In this document: positions 44,649 through 53,245 of the stretch, piece after piece
How positions within the stretch are numbered: position 1 is the stretch's first letter
How the letters are laid out: each line of letters begins with the position of its first letter
Origin: Rhodococcus_F sp040656415
GTDB lineage: Bacteria > Actinomycetota > Actinomycetes > Mycobacteriales > Mycobacteriaceae
DNA: 64,000 nt
Direction: 5' to 3'
NCBI RefSeq assembly: GCF_040656415.1
Contig: NZ_JBFAMC010000001.1
Coordinates: forward strand, 1 to 64,000
Position numbers and translations under genes: made by a program
The notes under the pieces: model-generated
What the model was told of the DNA's origin: nothing
The model's database searches: none
The model's input: the letters and a program-made list of their open reading frames with translations, nothing else

Positions 44649-45824
44649 ATGAAAACACAGGTCGGGATCGTTGGCGCAGGTCCCGCTGGACTGATGCTGT
44701 CGCATCTCCTGTACCTGAAGGGCATCGAGTCGGTCGTGCTCGAAAGACGGACCCGCGAGGAAGTGGAGGGCACAATCCGTGCCGGCGTGCTCGAGCAGGG
44801 AACCGTCGACCTGATGGTGGACACCGGGCTCGGAGACCGTCTCAAGCGCGAAGGCTTCACCCACCACGGGATCGAACTTCGATTCGGCGGGCGGGGCCAT
44901 CGCATCGCATTCGACGAGCTCACCGGTGGTCGTGCCGTCACCGTCTACCCGCAGCACGAGGTCCTGATAGACCTGATCGCCCGACGGCTGGAAGACGGTG
45001 GCGACATCCGGTTCGGAGTGTCCGAGGTCCAGGTCCACGACCACACCACGGATGCCCCCAAGATCACCTACATCGATGCTGAGGGCAATGGGCAGACGCT
45101 GACATGCGCACTCGTTGCGGGCTGCGACGGCTCACGTACCGGCACCCGCGATCTCATCCCCGAGACCACCGTGCGCACCGACCACTTCCGCCAGTACCCG
45201 TTCGCCTGGTTCGGGATCCTCGTCGAGGCACCGCCGTCGTCAGAGGAACTGATCTACGCCAACCACGAAAGGGGTTTCGCGCTGGTCAGCACCCGCACCC
45301 CCGAGGTGCAGCGGCTCTATCTGCAGGTAGACCCTGACGACTCGGTCGACAACTGGTCGGACGACCGCATCTGGTCGGAACTACACGCCCGCGTCGATGG
45401 CGAGGGCGCGGAGATCAAGGACGGAAGGATCTTCCAGAAGTCGATCCTGCAGTTCCGCAGCTTCGTCTGCGAGCCGATGCAGCACGGCAACCTCTTCCTC
45501 GCCGGAGACGCCGCCCATACCGTCCCCCCGACAGGGGCCAAGGGCATGAATCTGGCGATCGCCGACGTCTACTTCCTGTCGAAGGCGATGGACGAGTATT
45601 TCGCCACCCGCAGCCGTGGCAGACTGGATGCTTACACCGAGACGGTGCTTCCGCGGGTGTGGCGCAGCCAGCATTTCTCGTGGTGGATGTCCTCGATGAT
45701 GCATCGACTGCCGGACACCGAATTCGGCCACAAGCGGCAGATCGCCGAACTCGACATGGTCACCCGATCCGTCGCGGGCCGCACGTTGATCGCCGAGAAC
45801 TACGTGGGCACGCCCTTCGAGTAG
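44649..45824 (+). CDS. pobA: 4-hydroxybenzoate 3-monooxygenase
   Basis: 391 residues, usual PobA length. FAD/NADPH motifs: VGIVGAGPAGLMLSHLL, RTREEVEGTIRAGVLEQGTVDLM, AGCDGSRTGTRDLI and AGDAAHTVPPTGAKGMNLAIAD. The C-terminus is AENYVGTPFE. It hydroxylates 4-hydroxybenzoate to protocatechuate. ATG 44649 has GGGAG about 8 nt upstream and starts at the flavin fold; the longer frame from 44574 would begin inside the palindrome. The last 53 bp of the gene recur, diverged, at 48626-48678. Confidence 0.95.
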   Translation: MKTQVGIVGAGPAGLMLSHLLYLKGIESVVLERRTREEVEGTIRAGVLEQGTVDLMVDTGLGDRLKREGFTHHGIELRFGGRGHRIAFDELTGGRAVTVYPQHEVLIDLIARRLEDGGDIRFGVSEVQVHDHTTDAPKITYIDAEGNGQTLTCALVAGCDGSRTGTRDLIPETTVRTDHFRQYPFAWFGILVEAPPSSEELIYANHERGFALVSTRTPEVQRLYLQVDPDDSVDNWSDDRIWSELHARVDGEGAEIKDGRIFQKSILQFRSFVCEPMQHGNLFLAGDAAHTVPPTGAKGMNLAIADVYFLSKAMDEYFATRSRGRLDAYTETVLPRVWRSQHFSWWMSSMMHRLPDTEFGHKRQIAELDMVTRSVAGRTLIAENYVGTPFE

Positions 45825-45929
45825 GTAAAGCCTCCTGGGTAGCTCGAGCGCAGTCCGGGCAGTTCCCGCTGGTAATCTTCCGGCCCGGTGGTGCACGTGG
45901 CGTGCATCGCAAGGGGGAGGGGAGAACTC

Positions 45930-46238
45930 GTGCAGCCCGGCGTAGTGGTTCAAGTCGAGCCAGACAAGCTCAGGGAGCTCGCGGAACGTATTCGAAGGTC
46001 TGGCGACGCGGTCGGTGAACTGGCGCCCGTCGCCGATGATGTGTCACCAGTTCCGACAATGACCGGTTCCGCGTTTGCGGGCGCACTCGAGCACACTGCC
46101 CTTGCAATGGACCGTGTCGTCGCCTACCACCGCGACGTGCTTCATGAATTCGCCGAGCAAGCAGATCAGGCCGCCGCGCGGTACGAGCAAACGGATACCG
46201 GTAATGCGCTGGCGTTCAACGAAGTTGGCCCGCTGTGA
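45930..46238 (+). CDS. EspC-like type VII secretion target
   Basis: 102 residues, all helical: VEPDKLRELAERIRRSGDAV, then GSAFAGALEHTALAMDRVVAY, DVLHEFAEQADQAAARY. A C-terminal YxxxD secretion signal (YEQTD) follows the last helix, as in ESX substrates. It resembles the EspC (Rv3615c-like) family found next to larger ESX-secreted effectors. The GTG at 45930 has GGGGAGGGGAG upstream. Its stop overlaps the next gene's GTG (GTGA), so the two are coupled; it probably forms the heterodimer or chaperone partner of that protein. Confidence 0.82.
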   Translation: MQPGVVVQVEPDKLRELAERIRRSGDAVGELAPVADDVSPVPTMTGSAFAGALEHTALAMDRVVAYHRDVLHEFAEQADQAAARYEQTDTGNALAFNEVGPL

Positions 46239-47446
46239 CTGACGCATACGGGGGCGGATACGTCGACGCCTATTCCCTGCCGCAGATTCTGGGGTGGAAC
46301 TTGGACGGTGCTGAAGAGATCGGCCGCAAGTTCAGGTCGAAATCCGAGGGCATCGAGGACGTGATCACCGGAGCGGGGAAGTCCATCGATCGGTCGTACG
46401 AATACTGGAACAGTCCTGCGGCTGAGACGGCAAGGGATCGCGCAGCCGATAACAGATCTGACGGGGTTCGAACCGCGGTGGTGATGGAATCGGTGAGTGC
46501 GGTCGCGGACCGGTATGCGTCGAACATGAGGTCCGAAATCGCGTACATCAAAGACAAGCTCTCCGAGGTAGAAGAATCCGAGTACCAATTGTTCGTCGAA
46601 CCCGACGGCGGGGTCCACTCGCGTCGGTCCAACGCCGACTGGATTGCGGAATGGGGGGTTCTCGCGGCTCCGAAACTCGCGGCGAAGGAGGCTGAGGAGT
46701 TCTTCCTTCAGAATGAGATCCGGAAGGCGTTGACCAGGATCCAAGAGTTGGACAAGGAGGGCGCCGAACAGGTTGCCCGGTGCCTCGAAGGTTTGAGCGA
46801 CGCCGTCAAAGTTGGCGTTACCGCAGTGTCTACGGACCCGTCTCTGAACGAGGTGCTCTTCGAGTACCAGACGGCACCGTCCGGGGCAGGCGCCTCTCTG
46901 TGGCCGTCGGGTGAGGTCTTGAACGCGATCAGGCTGGTATCGCCTAGCTATCAGCCGACCCTCATGACTCCGGAAGAAGTGAAAATGATGATGCTCCTCT
47001 TCCATGAGCACGGTCCCGTCGGACTCGTCGATCTGAATCGCATGAAGGGTGCCGCCGAGAGTGCTGCGCAAGAGCAATTCCCCGAGTCGACGGCTGACGG
47101 TCACGGGGACGCGTTTCGGCACACCTACTGGAATGCGCTCATGACTCGAGAATTCGGCAGCGACTGGACCGCGGATTTTGCCACCGCACACGAGGGGACC
47201 GGCGCGAATCCACCGCACCGCGAGGCGATGGACCTTTACAACAACGAGCTCGGAAGAAGGCTCGCGTTGGAACATCCCGATGCCACACCGGAGGAGATGC
47301 AGCAGATTGTTCTCGACGCAATCACCGGCGGCGAGGCGATAGTGATGGACGGTTTCGGGCACATCGGCTGGAGCGACCAGGTGCCTGTTGGCGCATCGCA
47401 GCCACCTTCCTCGATAGATGTGCCGCTGCCGTCGGGAGGGAAGTGA
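46235..47446 (+). CDS. Probable type VII-secreted polymorphic effector with DUF6973-like C-terminal domain
   Basis: 403 residues. The N-terminal ~130 residues are helical with a WXG-like turn (YEYWNSPAAETARDRA, W58). A middle helical linker follows. The C-terminal domain (about 270-390) has the conserved series DGHGDAFRHTYWNALMT (D292, R295, H296, W299, N300), AHEGTG and MDLYNNELGRRLA, which I recognise as the DUF6973-type domain of polymorphic toxins. There is no signal peptide, consistent with ESX export using the upstream EspC-like partner. Its biochemical activity is unknown; two lipoproteins downstream may be immunity or accessory factors. Confidence 0.75.
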   Translation: MTDAYGGGYVDAYSLPQILGWNLDGAEEIGRKFRSKSEGIEDVITGAGKSIDRSYEYWNSPAAETARDRAADNRSDGVRTAVVMESVSAVADRYASNMRSEIAYIKDKLSEVEESEYQLFVEPDGGVHSRRSNADWIAEWGVLAAPKLAAKEAEEFFLQNEIRKALTRIQELDKEGAEQVARCLEGLSDAVKVGVTAVSTDPSLNEVLFEYQTAPSGAGASLWPSGEVLNAIRLVSPSYQPTLMTPEEVKMMMLLFHEHGPVGLVDLNRMKGAAESAAQEQFPESTADGHGDAFRHTYWNALMTREFGSDWTADFATAHEGTGANPPHREAMDLYNNELGRRLALEHPDATPEEMQQIVLDAITGGEAIVMDGFGHIGWSDQVPVGASQPPSSIDVPLPSGGK

Positions 47447-47982
47447 TGAAGTCGTCGAATCGGGTGCGGTTGTGCGCAGCGCTGATTGCGACTTCCCTAC
47501 TAGCGGGGAGCTGCGGGTTCTTGCCGATCGATCGCAATTCCGCGGTGGCGTGCGCCGCAACGTTCGACGTCAGAACGCCCACGTTCTCGCCAGCGGAGGA
47601 TGAGTCTTTTTGGAATTCCGTTAGAGCCGCCGCCGGGCAGTCGGGCACTGTTGCGATGGGGGATGTGTTCGCGGGGTCGGGGTGGCACGACACCTGGGAC
47701 GTGATGGTGTTGGCGAACGAGGGAATCGAACCGGACCGCCTGAACAGGCTGGGCGGTGCCACCGATTTGTGCTGGTTCGGGTTGCCCCCAGCTGACTTCG
47801 ACCGCTGGGTGTGGGGGTTGTACATATTCTTCCGTGACGGCCAGCCGATCAGAGCGGTCCGGTGGGAACCGCACACGAAGTTGATCAGGATCCCGGGACC
47901 TGGCGACCAGGTCCTGCATCCCGATACCGTGATGGCGCCAATGGCGAACCCCTATGGTGATCCTTGGCTTCAGCCGGCATGA
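47446..47982 (+). CDS. Lipoprotein of unknown function, paralogue A
   Basis: 178 residues with a lipoprotein signal (LCAALIATSLLAGSC). Mature features include LPIDRN, FWNSVRAAAGQSGTVAMGD, GWHDTWDVMV, EPDRLNRLGGATDLCWFGLP, FFRDGQPIRAVRW and a terminal WLQPA. Cys in CAATFD and DLCW could pair. ATG 47446 overlaps the upstream TGA by 1 nt with GGGAGG 6 nt before it, so it is co-translated with the effector. I know no family. A surface immunity protein or an export accessory are possible roles, both inferred from context. Confidence 0.72.
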   Translation: MKSSNRVRLCAALIATSLLAGSCGFLPIDRNSAVACAATFDVRTPTFSPAEDESFWNSVRAAAGQSGTVAMGDVFAGSGWHDTWDVMVLANEGIEPDRLNRLGGATDLCWFGLPPADFDRWVWGLYIFFRDGQPIRAVRWEPHTKLIRIPGPGDQVLHPDTVMAPMANPYGDPWLQPA

Positions 47983-48016
47983 GCTTCCAGCTTGGATGAT
48001 TCGAGGGGGTGGATCG

Positions 48017-48541
48017 ATGCCGTCGATGCGTCGTGTCCGGATATCCGCAATTCTGATGGCGTCTTCAATTCTCGTGGGCGGTTGCGGGCTGTTGCCTATC
48101 GATCGCAATGTTGCGGCTTTCTGTGCCGAGACGGCCGATGTGAAGGACCTCGTCTTCACGCAGGAAGAGGATGATTCCTTCTGGAATGCCGTCAGAGCCG
48201 CCGCCGGGCAGTCGGGCACGGTTGCGATGGCGGATGTGGTTGCGGCGTCTGGTTGGAATGACACCTGGGATGTGATGGTAAAGGCGTCCGCGGGAGTCGA
48301 ACCGGATCGCCTGAACCGGCTCGGCGGTGCTACCGATTTGTGCTGGACCGGTTTGCCCCGTTTTGCCGGCGACGGGCCGGCACATGGGGTGCATGTGTTC
48401 TTTCGCGCCGGCCAGCCGATCAGGGCAGTCGAGTGGGATTGGCGAACCCAGCTGTTCATGATTCCGGGAGACGTCGACCAGGTTCTGCGACCCGCTACCG
48501 AGATGGCACCTACCGAGTACAACTGGCTTCAACCGGCATGA
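48017..48541 (+). CDS. Lipoprotein of unknown function, paralogue B
   Basis: 174 residues. Lipoprotein signal (ISAILMASSILVGGC) and the same backbone as paralogue A: LPIDRN, FWNAVRAAAGQSGTVAMAD, GWNDTWDVMV, EPDRLNRLGGATDLCWTGLP, FFRAGQPIRAVEW and a terminal WLQPA. The short sequence after the stop (cggcatgagNttccagcttgg) also recurs after paralogue A, so the tandem duplication included the 3' flank. ATG 48017 follows GAGGGGGTGG. A diverged duplicate immunity-type gene is one explanation; the function is unknown. Confidence 0.7.
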   Translation: MPSMRRVRISAILMASSILVGGCGLLPIDRNVAAFCAETADVKDLVFTQEEDDSFWNAVRAAAGQSGTVAMADVVAASGWNDTWDVMVKASAGVEPDRLNRLGGATDLCWTGLPRFAGDGPAHGVHVFFRAGQPIRAVEWDWRTQLFMIPGDVDQVLRPATEMAPTEYNWLQPA

Positions 48542-48625
48542 GGTTCCAGCTTGGACGCGAAGCATTCAGCGACCAGAATTCGACATTACTGACCCACCCT
48601 GTGGCGGGTCGGAATGTCCACACAC

Positions 48626-48678
48626 TCGCGGGCCGGACGCCGATGGCGGAAAACTACGTGGGCACGCCGTTCGAGTAA
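48626..48678 (+). pseudogene. Remnant of a second pobA 3' end
   Basis: 53 bp align without gaps to the last 53 bp of pobA (45772-45824), with 8 mismatches. The translation LAGRTPMAENYVGTPFE-stop compares with VAGRTLIAENYVGTPFE-stop. Most differences are synonymous. Nothing upstream of 48626 resembles pobA, so only the last ~17 codons remain. Confidence 0.75.
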
Positions 48679-48695
48679 CGCCTGTCAGGCGGCCC

Positions 48696-48731
48696 GGCCA
48701 CTGCCTCACCGACGTCGGTGAGGCAGTGGCC
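48696..48731. terminator. 36-bp perfect palindrome between convergent genes
   Basis: GGCCACTGCCTCACCGAC is followed directly by its exact reverse complement. As RNA it gives a stem of about 16 bp with a 4-nt loop on either strand. It sits between the plus-strand cassette and the end of the convergent cutinase gene (48740), as expected for a bidirectional terminator. Confidence 0.75.
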
Positions 48732-48739
48732 TGCGAGGT

Positions 48740-50593
48740 CTATTCGCTCGCCGGTGCCGACTGTGTGGTGGTCGGCAATGACTCGGTCGTCACGGGTGAG
48801 GTGGTCGGTTGTGAAGAGCTGTCCGAGTCGCTGTTCGGTGTGCTCGCCGTGCCAGGGGTACTGTCCGTCGCGGCCCTGGTCGGCGTCGGCGTCGGGGTCG
48901 TGTTGGCCGACGCGCTCGACGACGGTTCTACCGAGGTGCTCGTCGATGACTCTGCCGCCGTGCCCGTCGACGATTCAACCGACATGCTCGTTGACGGGTC
49001 CGCCGACGTGCTCGTTGACGACTCTGCCGCCGTGCTCGACGCCGATTCGGCCGAGGTGGGGGTCGAGGTAGGCGTCGTAGTCGGGGTGGTTTCGGACGTC
49101 GACGCATCCGTCGATTCGTCCGATGTCGTTGTCGACAGTGTGGCCGCGGTGGCCGTCACCTCATCCAGTGCCTGCGACAGTTCCTCCGAGCTGAGCTTCG
49201 CCGACGGATCGATCCGCTCTCCGGCCTGAGCCTGCTGCGCGAGGTGGGTCAGCCATGCCGCCGCGTAGTCGGCGGAGGTCAGCGGCTTGCCGTTCTCGGG
49301 GTCGGCGTCGCGCCAGTAGTCGAAGTGGTGCCCGACGTCGGGGCCGAGTGTCAAGTTGTACGGGTCACTCATGACTACCGGGATCGTGTTCTGATTCGTC
49401 ACGATCAGGCCGATGACTTCCTTGAACAGCTTTTGCGGCAGGTACGCGAGCGGAGACATCTCGTCGGTCTCGATCGACTCCTGCTCGTCCGAGACCAGAG
49501 TCACCCCCGGGATGTCCGAGGTGTCGGCCGGGTCCGTGGTCGGCTCTGTCGGGGCCGGTCCGGTGTACGACGGATCAGACACCTTCAGCAGCACGTCCAG
49601 AAATGTTTCGTCGCTCTGCATCCAGTCAGGCTGGGAGCGGATGTCCGCAAAGGCGTCGATCGCGATTTGGGACACGACAGTCGCGACGTCGATGCCGGTT
49701 GCCGGGGTCAACTGTTCTGTCTCGAGTGCGTCGATGTCGAGCTGACGGCCGACGTTGATCACAAGCTGCAGCAAGGAGATGTTCTCAGGTGCCGCGCAGG
49801 TGAGGTCGCCCTCGGAGCAGAACGAGGCGATCCGGCCGTTCAGGTCACCGAAGTCGTCGCCACCGGTGTCCGGCAGCGCGCCTTGGCCGGAAACGGGGTT
49901 GTCGCCGTTCTGGTATTCCAAGTCGAATCCGTCCGGATTGGAGAAGGGGTTCTCCGCGCCCGGGAAAGGACCCTGGCCGCTGGCGCGACCGGCGTCGGCG
50001 AGGATGACGACACCTACGACGTTGTTCGGATCGACGATCCCGTATTCGCCGTCTGCGCCGACTTCCTGGTGACCGACGTTCATCGCTACACGGCGGGCGA
50101 CATCGGCGCCCTCGCTGTAGCCGACGATCGCGAACTGGGTGTCCGGGCACGAGAAGCGGATCGCTTCCATGACCTCTTGGGTGTTCTCGACACCGGTGTT
50201 CACTGCGTCTTCGTAGCTGGCCATGTTCGCCGGGTACGCGATGTACATCGCGGCGTACGAGTCAGGATCGACGGCTCCATTAGGTGCGTTGGCCGCCTGA
50301 TCGATCCATGGGCTCTCGTAATCGTCCGCAGACGCCGCGGGCAATTCGTTGCCGTTCTCGTCGACGAGCATCCTGGTGGTGCCCGCTCGGGGAGTGTCAC
50401 CGCGTCCCGCGATCGAGATGGTGACCATGTCTCGGCATTCGGTGGTCGACGCCACCAGGGCGGTTTCGTCGGTGCGCGTCGGTGACGGCCACAAGGCCCA
50501 AGTCAACCCCACCAGCAGCACTACCCCCAGCGCGACCCGGGTGAGCACCCGAGCCGCGATCCGATGCCGCGCCAGAAAACTCTCACTACTCAA
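48740..50593 (-). CDS. Membrane-anchored/secreted cutinase-family alpha/beta hydrolase with Ser/Thr-rich tail
   Basis: 617 residues from a TTG at 50593 that has GGGGAG about 6 nt upstream. An N-terminal membrane anchor or signal (VLTRVALGVVLLVGLTWALW) precedes the cutinase domain: CRDMVTISIAGRGDTP, nucleophile elbow VGYSEGADVARRVA (Ser160), VVGVVILADAGR and HHFDYW near the C-terminal side. The last ~140 residues are a low-complexity Ser/Thr/Pro/Glu tail (repeated SSTSTS, PTPTPT) encoded by degenerate 15-bp-like repeats, typical of a wall-spanning stalk. It probably hydrolyses esters at the cell surface. It diverges from the reductase gene. Confidence 0.82.
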   Translation of the reverse strand: MSSESFLARHRIAARVLTRVALGVVLLVGLTWALWPSPTRTDETALVASTTECRDMVTISIAGRGDTPRAGTTRMLVDENGNELPAASADDYESPWIDQAANAPNGAVDPDSYAAMYIAYPANMASYEDAVNTGVENTQEVMEAIRFSCPDTQFAIVGYSEGADVARRVAMNVGHQEVGADGEYGIVDPNNVVGVVILADAGRASGQGPFPGAENPFSNPDGFDLEYQNGDNPVSGQGALPDTGGDDFGDLNGRIASFCSEGDLTCAAPENISLLQLVINVGRQLDIDALETEQLTPATGIDVATVVSQIAIDAFADIRSQPDWMQSDETFLDVLLKVSDPSYTGPAPTEPTTDPADTSDIPGVTLVSDEQESIETDEMSPLAYLPQKLFKEVIGLIVTNQNTIPVVMSDPYNLTLGPDVGHHFDYWRDADPENGKPLTSADYAAAWLTHLAQQAQAGERIDPSAKLSSEELSQALDEVTATAATLSTTTSDESTDASTSETTPTTTPTSTPTSAESASSTAAESSTSTSADPSTSMSVESSTGTAAESSTSTSVEPSSSASANTTPTPTPTRAATDSTPGTASTPNSDSDSSSQPTTSPVTTESLPTTTQSAPASE

Positions 50594-50744
50594 TGTCCAC
50601 TCCCCAAACCAACCGTTGGTCAACGCGCGAATAGACCCGATATCACGCGTAGCGTCGAGGGGAATGTCGCAGACAACGTCCGTCGCGTTACATCCTGCAC
50701 CTGGACCGGTGGCGCGAGGGTCAAATGGCGTCAGGAGGACGGCT

Positions 50745-52127
50745 ATGACCACAGACACTTCCCGAGATGCACGACTCATCGAGGTGTCCACTCGACCCAC
50801 CTTCGAGTCGGTGCACAGCCGTGACGCGGAAGTCGTCCGTGCCACCGACCTCGAACTCGGCAAGTTCATCGACACGGCGACGCTGGCCGCTGCGACTTCA
50901 CTGCCCGCACCGTCCGGCCCTGTCCGGACCGTTCTGATGACCGGCGCGACCGGTTATCTCGGGCGCTTCCTGTGCCTGTCGTGGCTCAAGCGCCTCGCAC
51001 AGGTCGACGGAAAGCTGATCTGCATTGCGCGCGGCGACGACGCCGTGGCGGCCAGGCGCCGTATCGAAGGAGCGATCGACAGTGGTGATGCCGAACTGTC
51101 GCGGCACTTCCGCGACCTCGCCGACCGACACCTCGAGGTGCTCGCCGGTGACCTGGCCGAGGCAGATCTGGACCTCGACACCGGAACCTGGGATCGGCTC
51201 GCGCAGTCGGTCGACCTGATCGTGCACTGCGCGGCGCTCGTCAACCACGTGCTGCCGTACCGCGAACTGTTCGGCCCCAACGTCGTCGGTACTGCCGAGA
51301 TCATCAGGCTCGCCATCTCGACGCGCCTCAAGCCGGTGACCTACATCTCGACCGTCTCGTTCACCGTATTGCCCGGTGGCGGTTCGATGGGAGAGGACGA
51401 GGACGTTCGGCAGAGGATTCCTGTCCGCCCGCTCGACGATTCATACGCCAACGGGTACCAGAACAGCAAGTGGGCCGGTGAGGTACTGCTGCACGAGGCA
51501 CACGACCTGTGTGGACTACCGGTGGCGGTGTTCCGCCCCGCCATGACCCTCGCGCACAGCCGATACGCTGGGCAGCTCAACGTGCACGACAGGTTCACCC
51601 GACTCCTCTTCAGCATCGTCCTGACGGGGCTCGCGCCGCGCTCGTTCTATCGCCTCGACGCCAAAGGCAACCCACAGCGTGCGCACTTCGAGGGCCTGCC
51701 CGCCGATTTCACGGCCGAGGCCGTCACCATGCTCGGGGCCGCCGCGACGTCCGGGTTCCACGCGTACAACGTGCTCAACACCCACGACGACGGCATCTCG
51801 CTGGACCAGATCGTCGACTGGCTGATCGCGGCAGGGCACGACATCAAGCGGATCGACGACTACGACGAATGGTTGCGTCGATTCCGGTCGGCGATGGAAT
51901 CGCTGCCGGCCGAGCCACGTCGGCGCTCCGTGCTCCGGCTGCTGAACGCGTACACCGTTCCGGCGCCGCCGATGCCGAGCGGACAGGCGTCGGCGGAAGG
52001 ATTCCGCGCCGCAGTGAAGTCCGCCGGAATCGGCGCGACCGGAGACGTGCCTCACGTGACGTCGTCGCTGATCAACAAGTACGTTGCCGACCTGCGACAC
52101 CTCGGCAGGCTTTACGACGTCACGTAA
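50745..52127 (+). CDS. Stand-alone thioester reductase, homologous to the C-terminal domain of carboxylic acid reductase
   Basis: 460 residues. It matches the linker and reductase part of actinobacterial CAR enzymes end to end: RPTFESVHSRDAEVVRATDL, LGKFIDTATLAAA, NADP motif VLMTGATGYLGRFLCLSWL, HCAALVNHVLPYRELFGPN, Ser/Tyr/Lys site STVSF and YANGYQNSKWAGEVLL, and HDDGISLDQIVDWLI to the terminal LINKYVADLRHLG. The adenylation and carrier domains are absent. AGGAGG lies 7 nt before ATG 50745. It could reduce an acyl thioester carried by another carrier protein in trans; the partner is unknown. Confidence 0.88.
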   Translation: MTTDTSRDARLIEVSTRPTFESVHSRDAEVVRATDLELGKFIDTATLAAATSLPAPSGPVRTVLMTGATGYLGRFLCLSWLKRLAQVDGKLICIARGDDAVAARRRIEGAIDSGDAELSRHFRDLADRHLEVLAGDLAEADLDLDTGTWDRLAQSVDLIVHCAALVNHVLPYRELFGPNVVGTAEIIRLAISTRLKPVTYISTVSFTVLPGGGSMGEDEDVRQRIPVRPLDDSYANGYQNSKWAGEVLLHEAHDLCGLPVAVFRPAMTLAHSRYAGQLNVHDRFTRLLFSIVLTGLAPRSFYRLDAKGNPQRAHFEGLPADFTAEAVTMLGAAATSGFHAYNVLNTHDDGISLDQIVDWLIAAGHDIKRIDDYDEWLRRFRSAMESLPAEPRRRSVLRLLNAYTVPAPPMPSGQASAEGFRAAVKSAGIGATGDVPHVTSSLINKYVADLRHLGRLYDVT

Positions 52128-52264
52128 TCGGCGAATTGGTCGCCTTGTTCTGCAAGAGCTTTCGCTCCCATGGATATCTAGCTCGTCCAGGCGTCGAAGC
52201 GTTGTCGTGACGTCCCTGTCGGCCAGATTCTGCCTGCCTCCCAAGAAGTATTACCGCAATGATG

Positions 52265-52282
52265 TGTAGTACATATGCTACA
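52265..52282. promoter_or_regulatory. Inverted repeat upstream of ABC transporter
   Basis: TGTAG (52265-52269) and CTACA (52278-52282) flank an 8-nt centre, with TGATG/CATCA half-matches just outside. It lies 34 bp before the ABC gene start and could be the operator of the small XRE regulator that ends this operon. Confidence 0.35.
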
Positions 52283-52315
52283 TTTCATCAAACAGCAGCA
52301 ATGATGGGGAGGCTC

Positions 52316-53245
52316 ATGAGTTCGAGAAGTGGGGTTGTGCTCGATGTCGATGGATTGCGGATGCGATACGGCGACAAGGATGTTCTGCTCGATGTGACGT
52401 TCCAAGCTCAGTGCGGGGAGGTACTCGTCATGCTCGGCCCCAATGGGGCAGGAAAGACGACGACCGTCGAGATCCTCGAGGGTTTCCGCAACCGCTCGGC
52501 GGGCCTTGTCAGTGTGCTGGGCGTCGATCCAGAGAACGGCGACGAACGCTGGCGGGCACAGGTCGGCGTCGTACTGCAGTCGTGGCGCGACCACGCCAAG
52601 TGGCGCGTGCGTGACCTGCTCGCGCACATCGCCACCTTCTATCAGCCCTACTTTGCTGGCGATGGCCAACAATCCTGGGACACAGACGAGCTCATCGACC
52701 TTGTCGGGCTCACCGAGCAGGCGCGAGCCAAGATCGCGACTCTCTCGGGTGGTCAGCGCCGCCGACTGGACGTTGCGATCGGCATCGTCGGCCGACCGAA
52801 GGTGCTGTTCATGGACGAACCCACCGCCGGCTTCGATCCCTCGGCCCGCAGGGACTTCCACGATCTCGTACATCGTCTGGCAGACCTCGAGGACACCACG
52901 GTGCTCCTCACCACCCATGACCTCGACGAGGCAGAGAAGATTGCCGACCGGATCCTGATCCTGGCAGGAGGGCGTATCGTTGCCGACGGCTCGCCCGATG
53001 CGTTGGCCCGCGAGATCGCGGGTGAGGCCGAGGTGCGCTGGACCGTCGACGACCAGCGCTTCGTGCACACCACCGCAGACTCGACGAAGTTCGTCCACGA
53101 ATTGTTCAGGCAGCACGGTGATTCCATCGGTGAACTCGAGGTACGCCGTGCCTCGCTGGAGGACACCTACATGGAGCTGGTCCGCCGCAACGAGTCGGGC
53201 GACGACCCGACCGGCACACTCACTCTCGCGGAGGTCGCCCGATGA
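52316..53245 (+). CDS. ABC transporter ATP-binding protein (drug/export type)
   Basis: 309 residues. Walker A is LGPNGAGKTTTVEIL, the Q-loop VGVVLQSW, the signature LSGGQRRRLDVAIGIV, Walker B VLFMDEPTAGFDP, and the H-loop LLTTHDLDEAEK. It is the CcmA/DrrA-like class of exporter ATPases. ATG 52316 follows GGGGAGG with short spacing; in-frame ATGs at 52259, 52301 and 52304 are alternatives. Its stop overlaps the permease ATG (ATGA). Confidence 0.9.
   Translation: MSSRSGVVLDVDGLRMRYGDKDVLLDVTFQAQCGEVLVMLGPNGAGKTTTVEILEGFRNRSAGLVSVLGVDPENGDERWRAQVGVVLQSWRDHAKWRVRDLLAHIATFYQPYFAGDGQQSWDTDELIDLVGLTEQARAKIATLSGGQRRRLDVAIGIVGRPKVLFMDEPTAGFDPSARRDFHDLVHRLADLEDTTVLLTTHDLDEAEKIADRILILAGGRIVADGSPDALAREIAGEAEVRWTVDDQRFVHTTADSTKFVHELFRQHGDSIGELEVRRASLEDTYMELVRRNESGDDPTGTLTLAEVAR

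Noticed and set aside
45930..47446. Full ESX secretion locus
   Set aside because: Only substrate-type genes are present; no eccB/C/D/E or mycosin genes occur in the window.
50349..50744. 132-codon N-terminal extension of the CAR-type reductase
   Set aside because: It overlaps the divergent cutinase gene and its promoter, whereas ATG 50745 has a strong ribosome-binding site.
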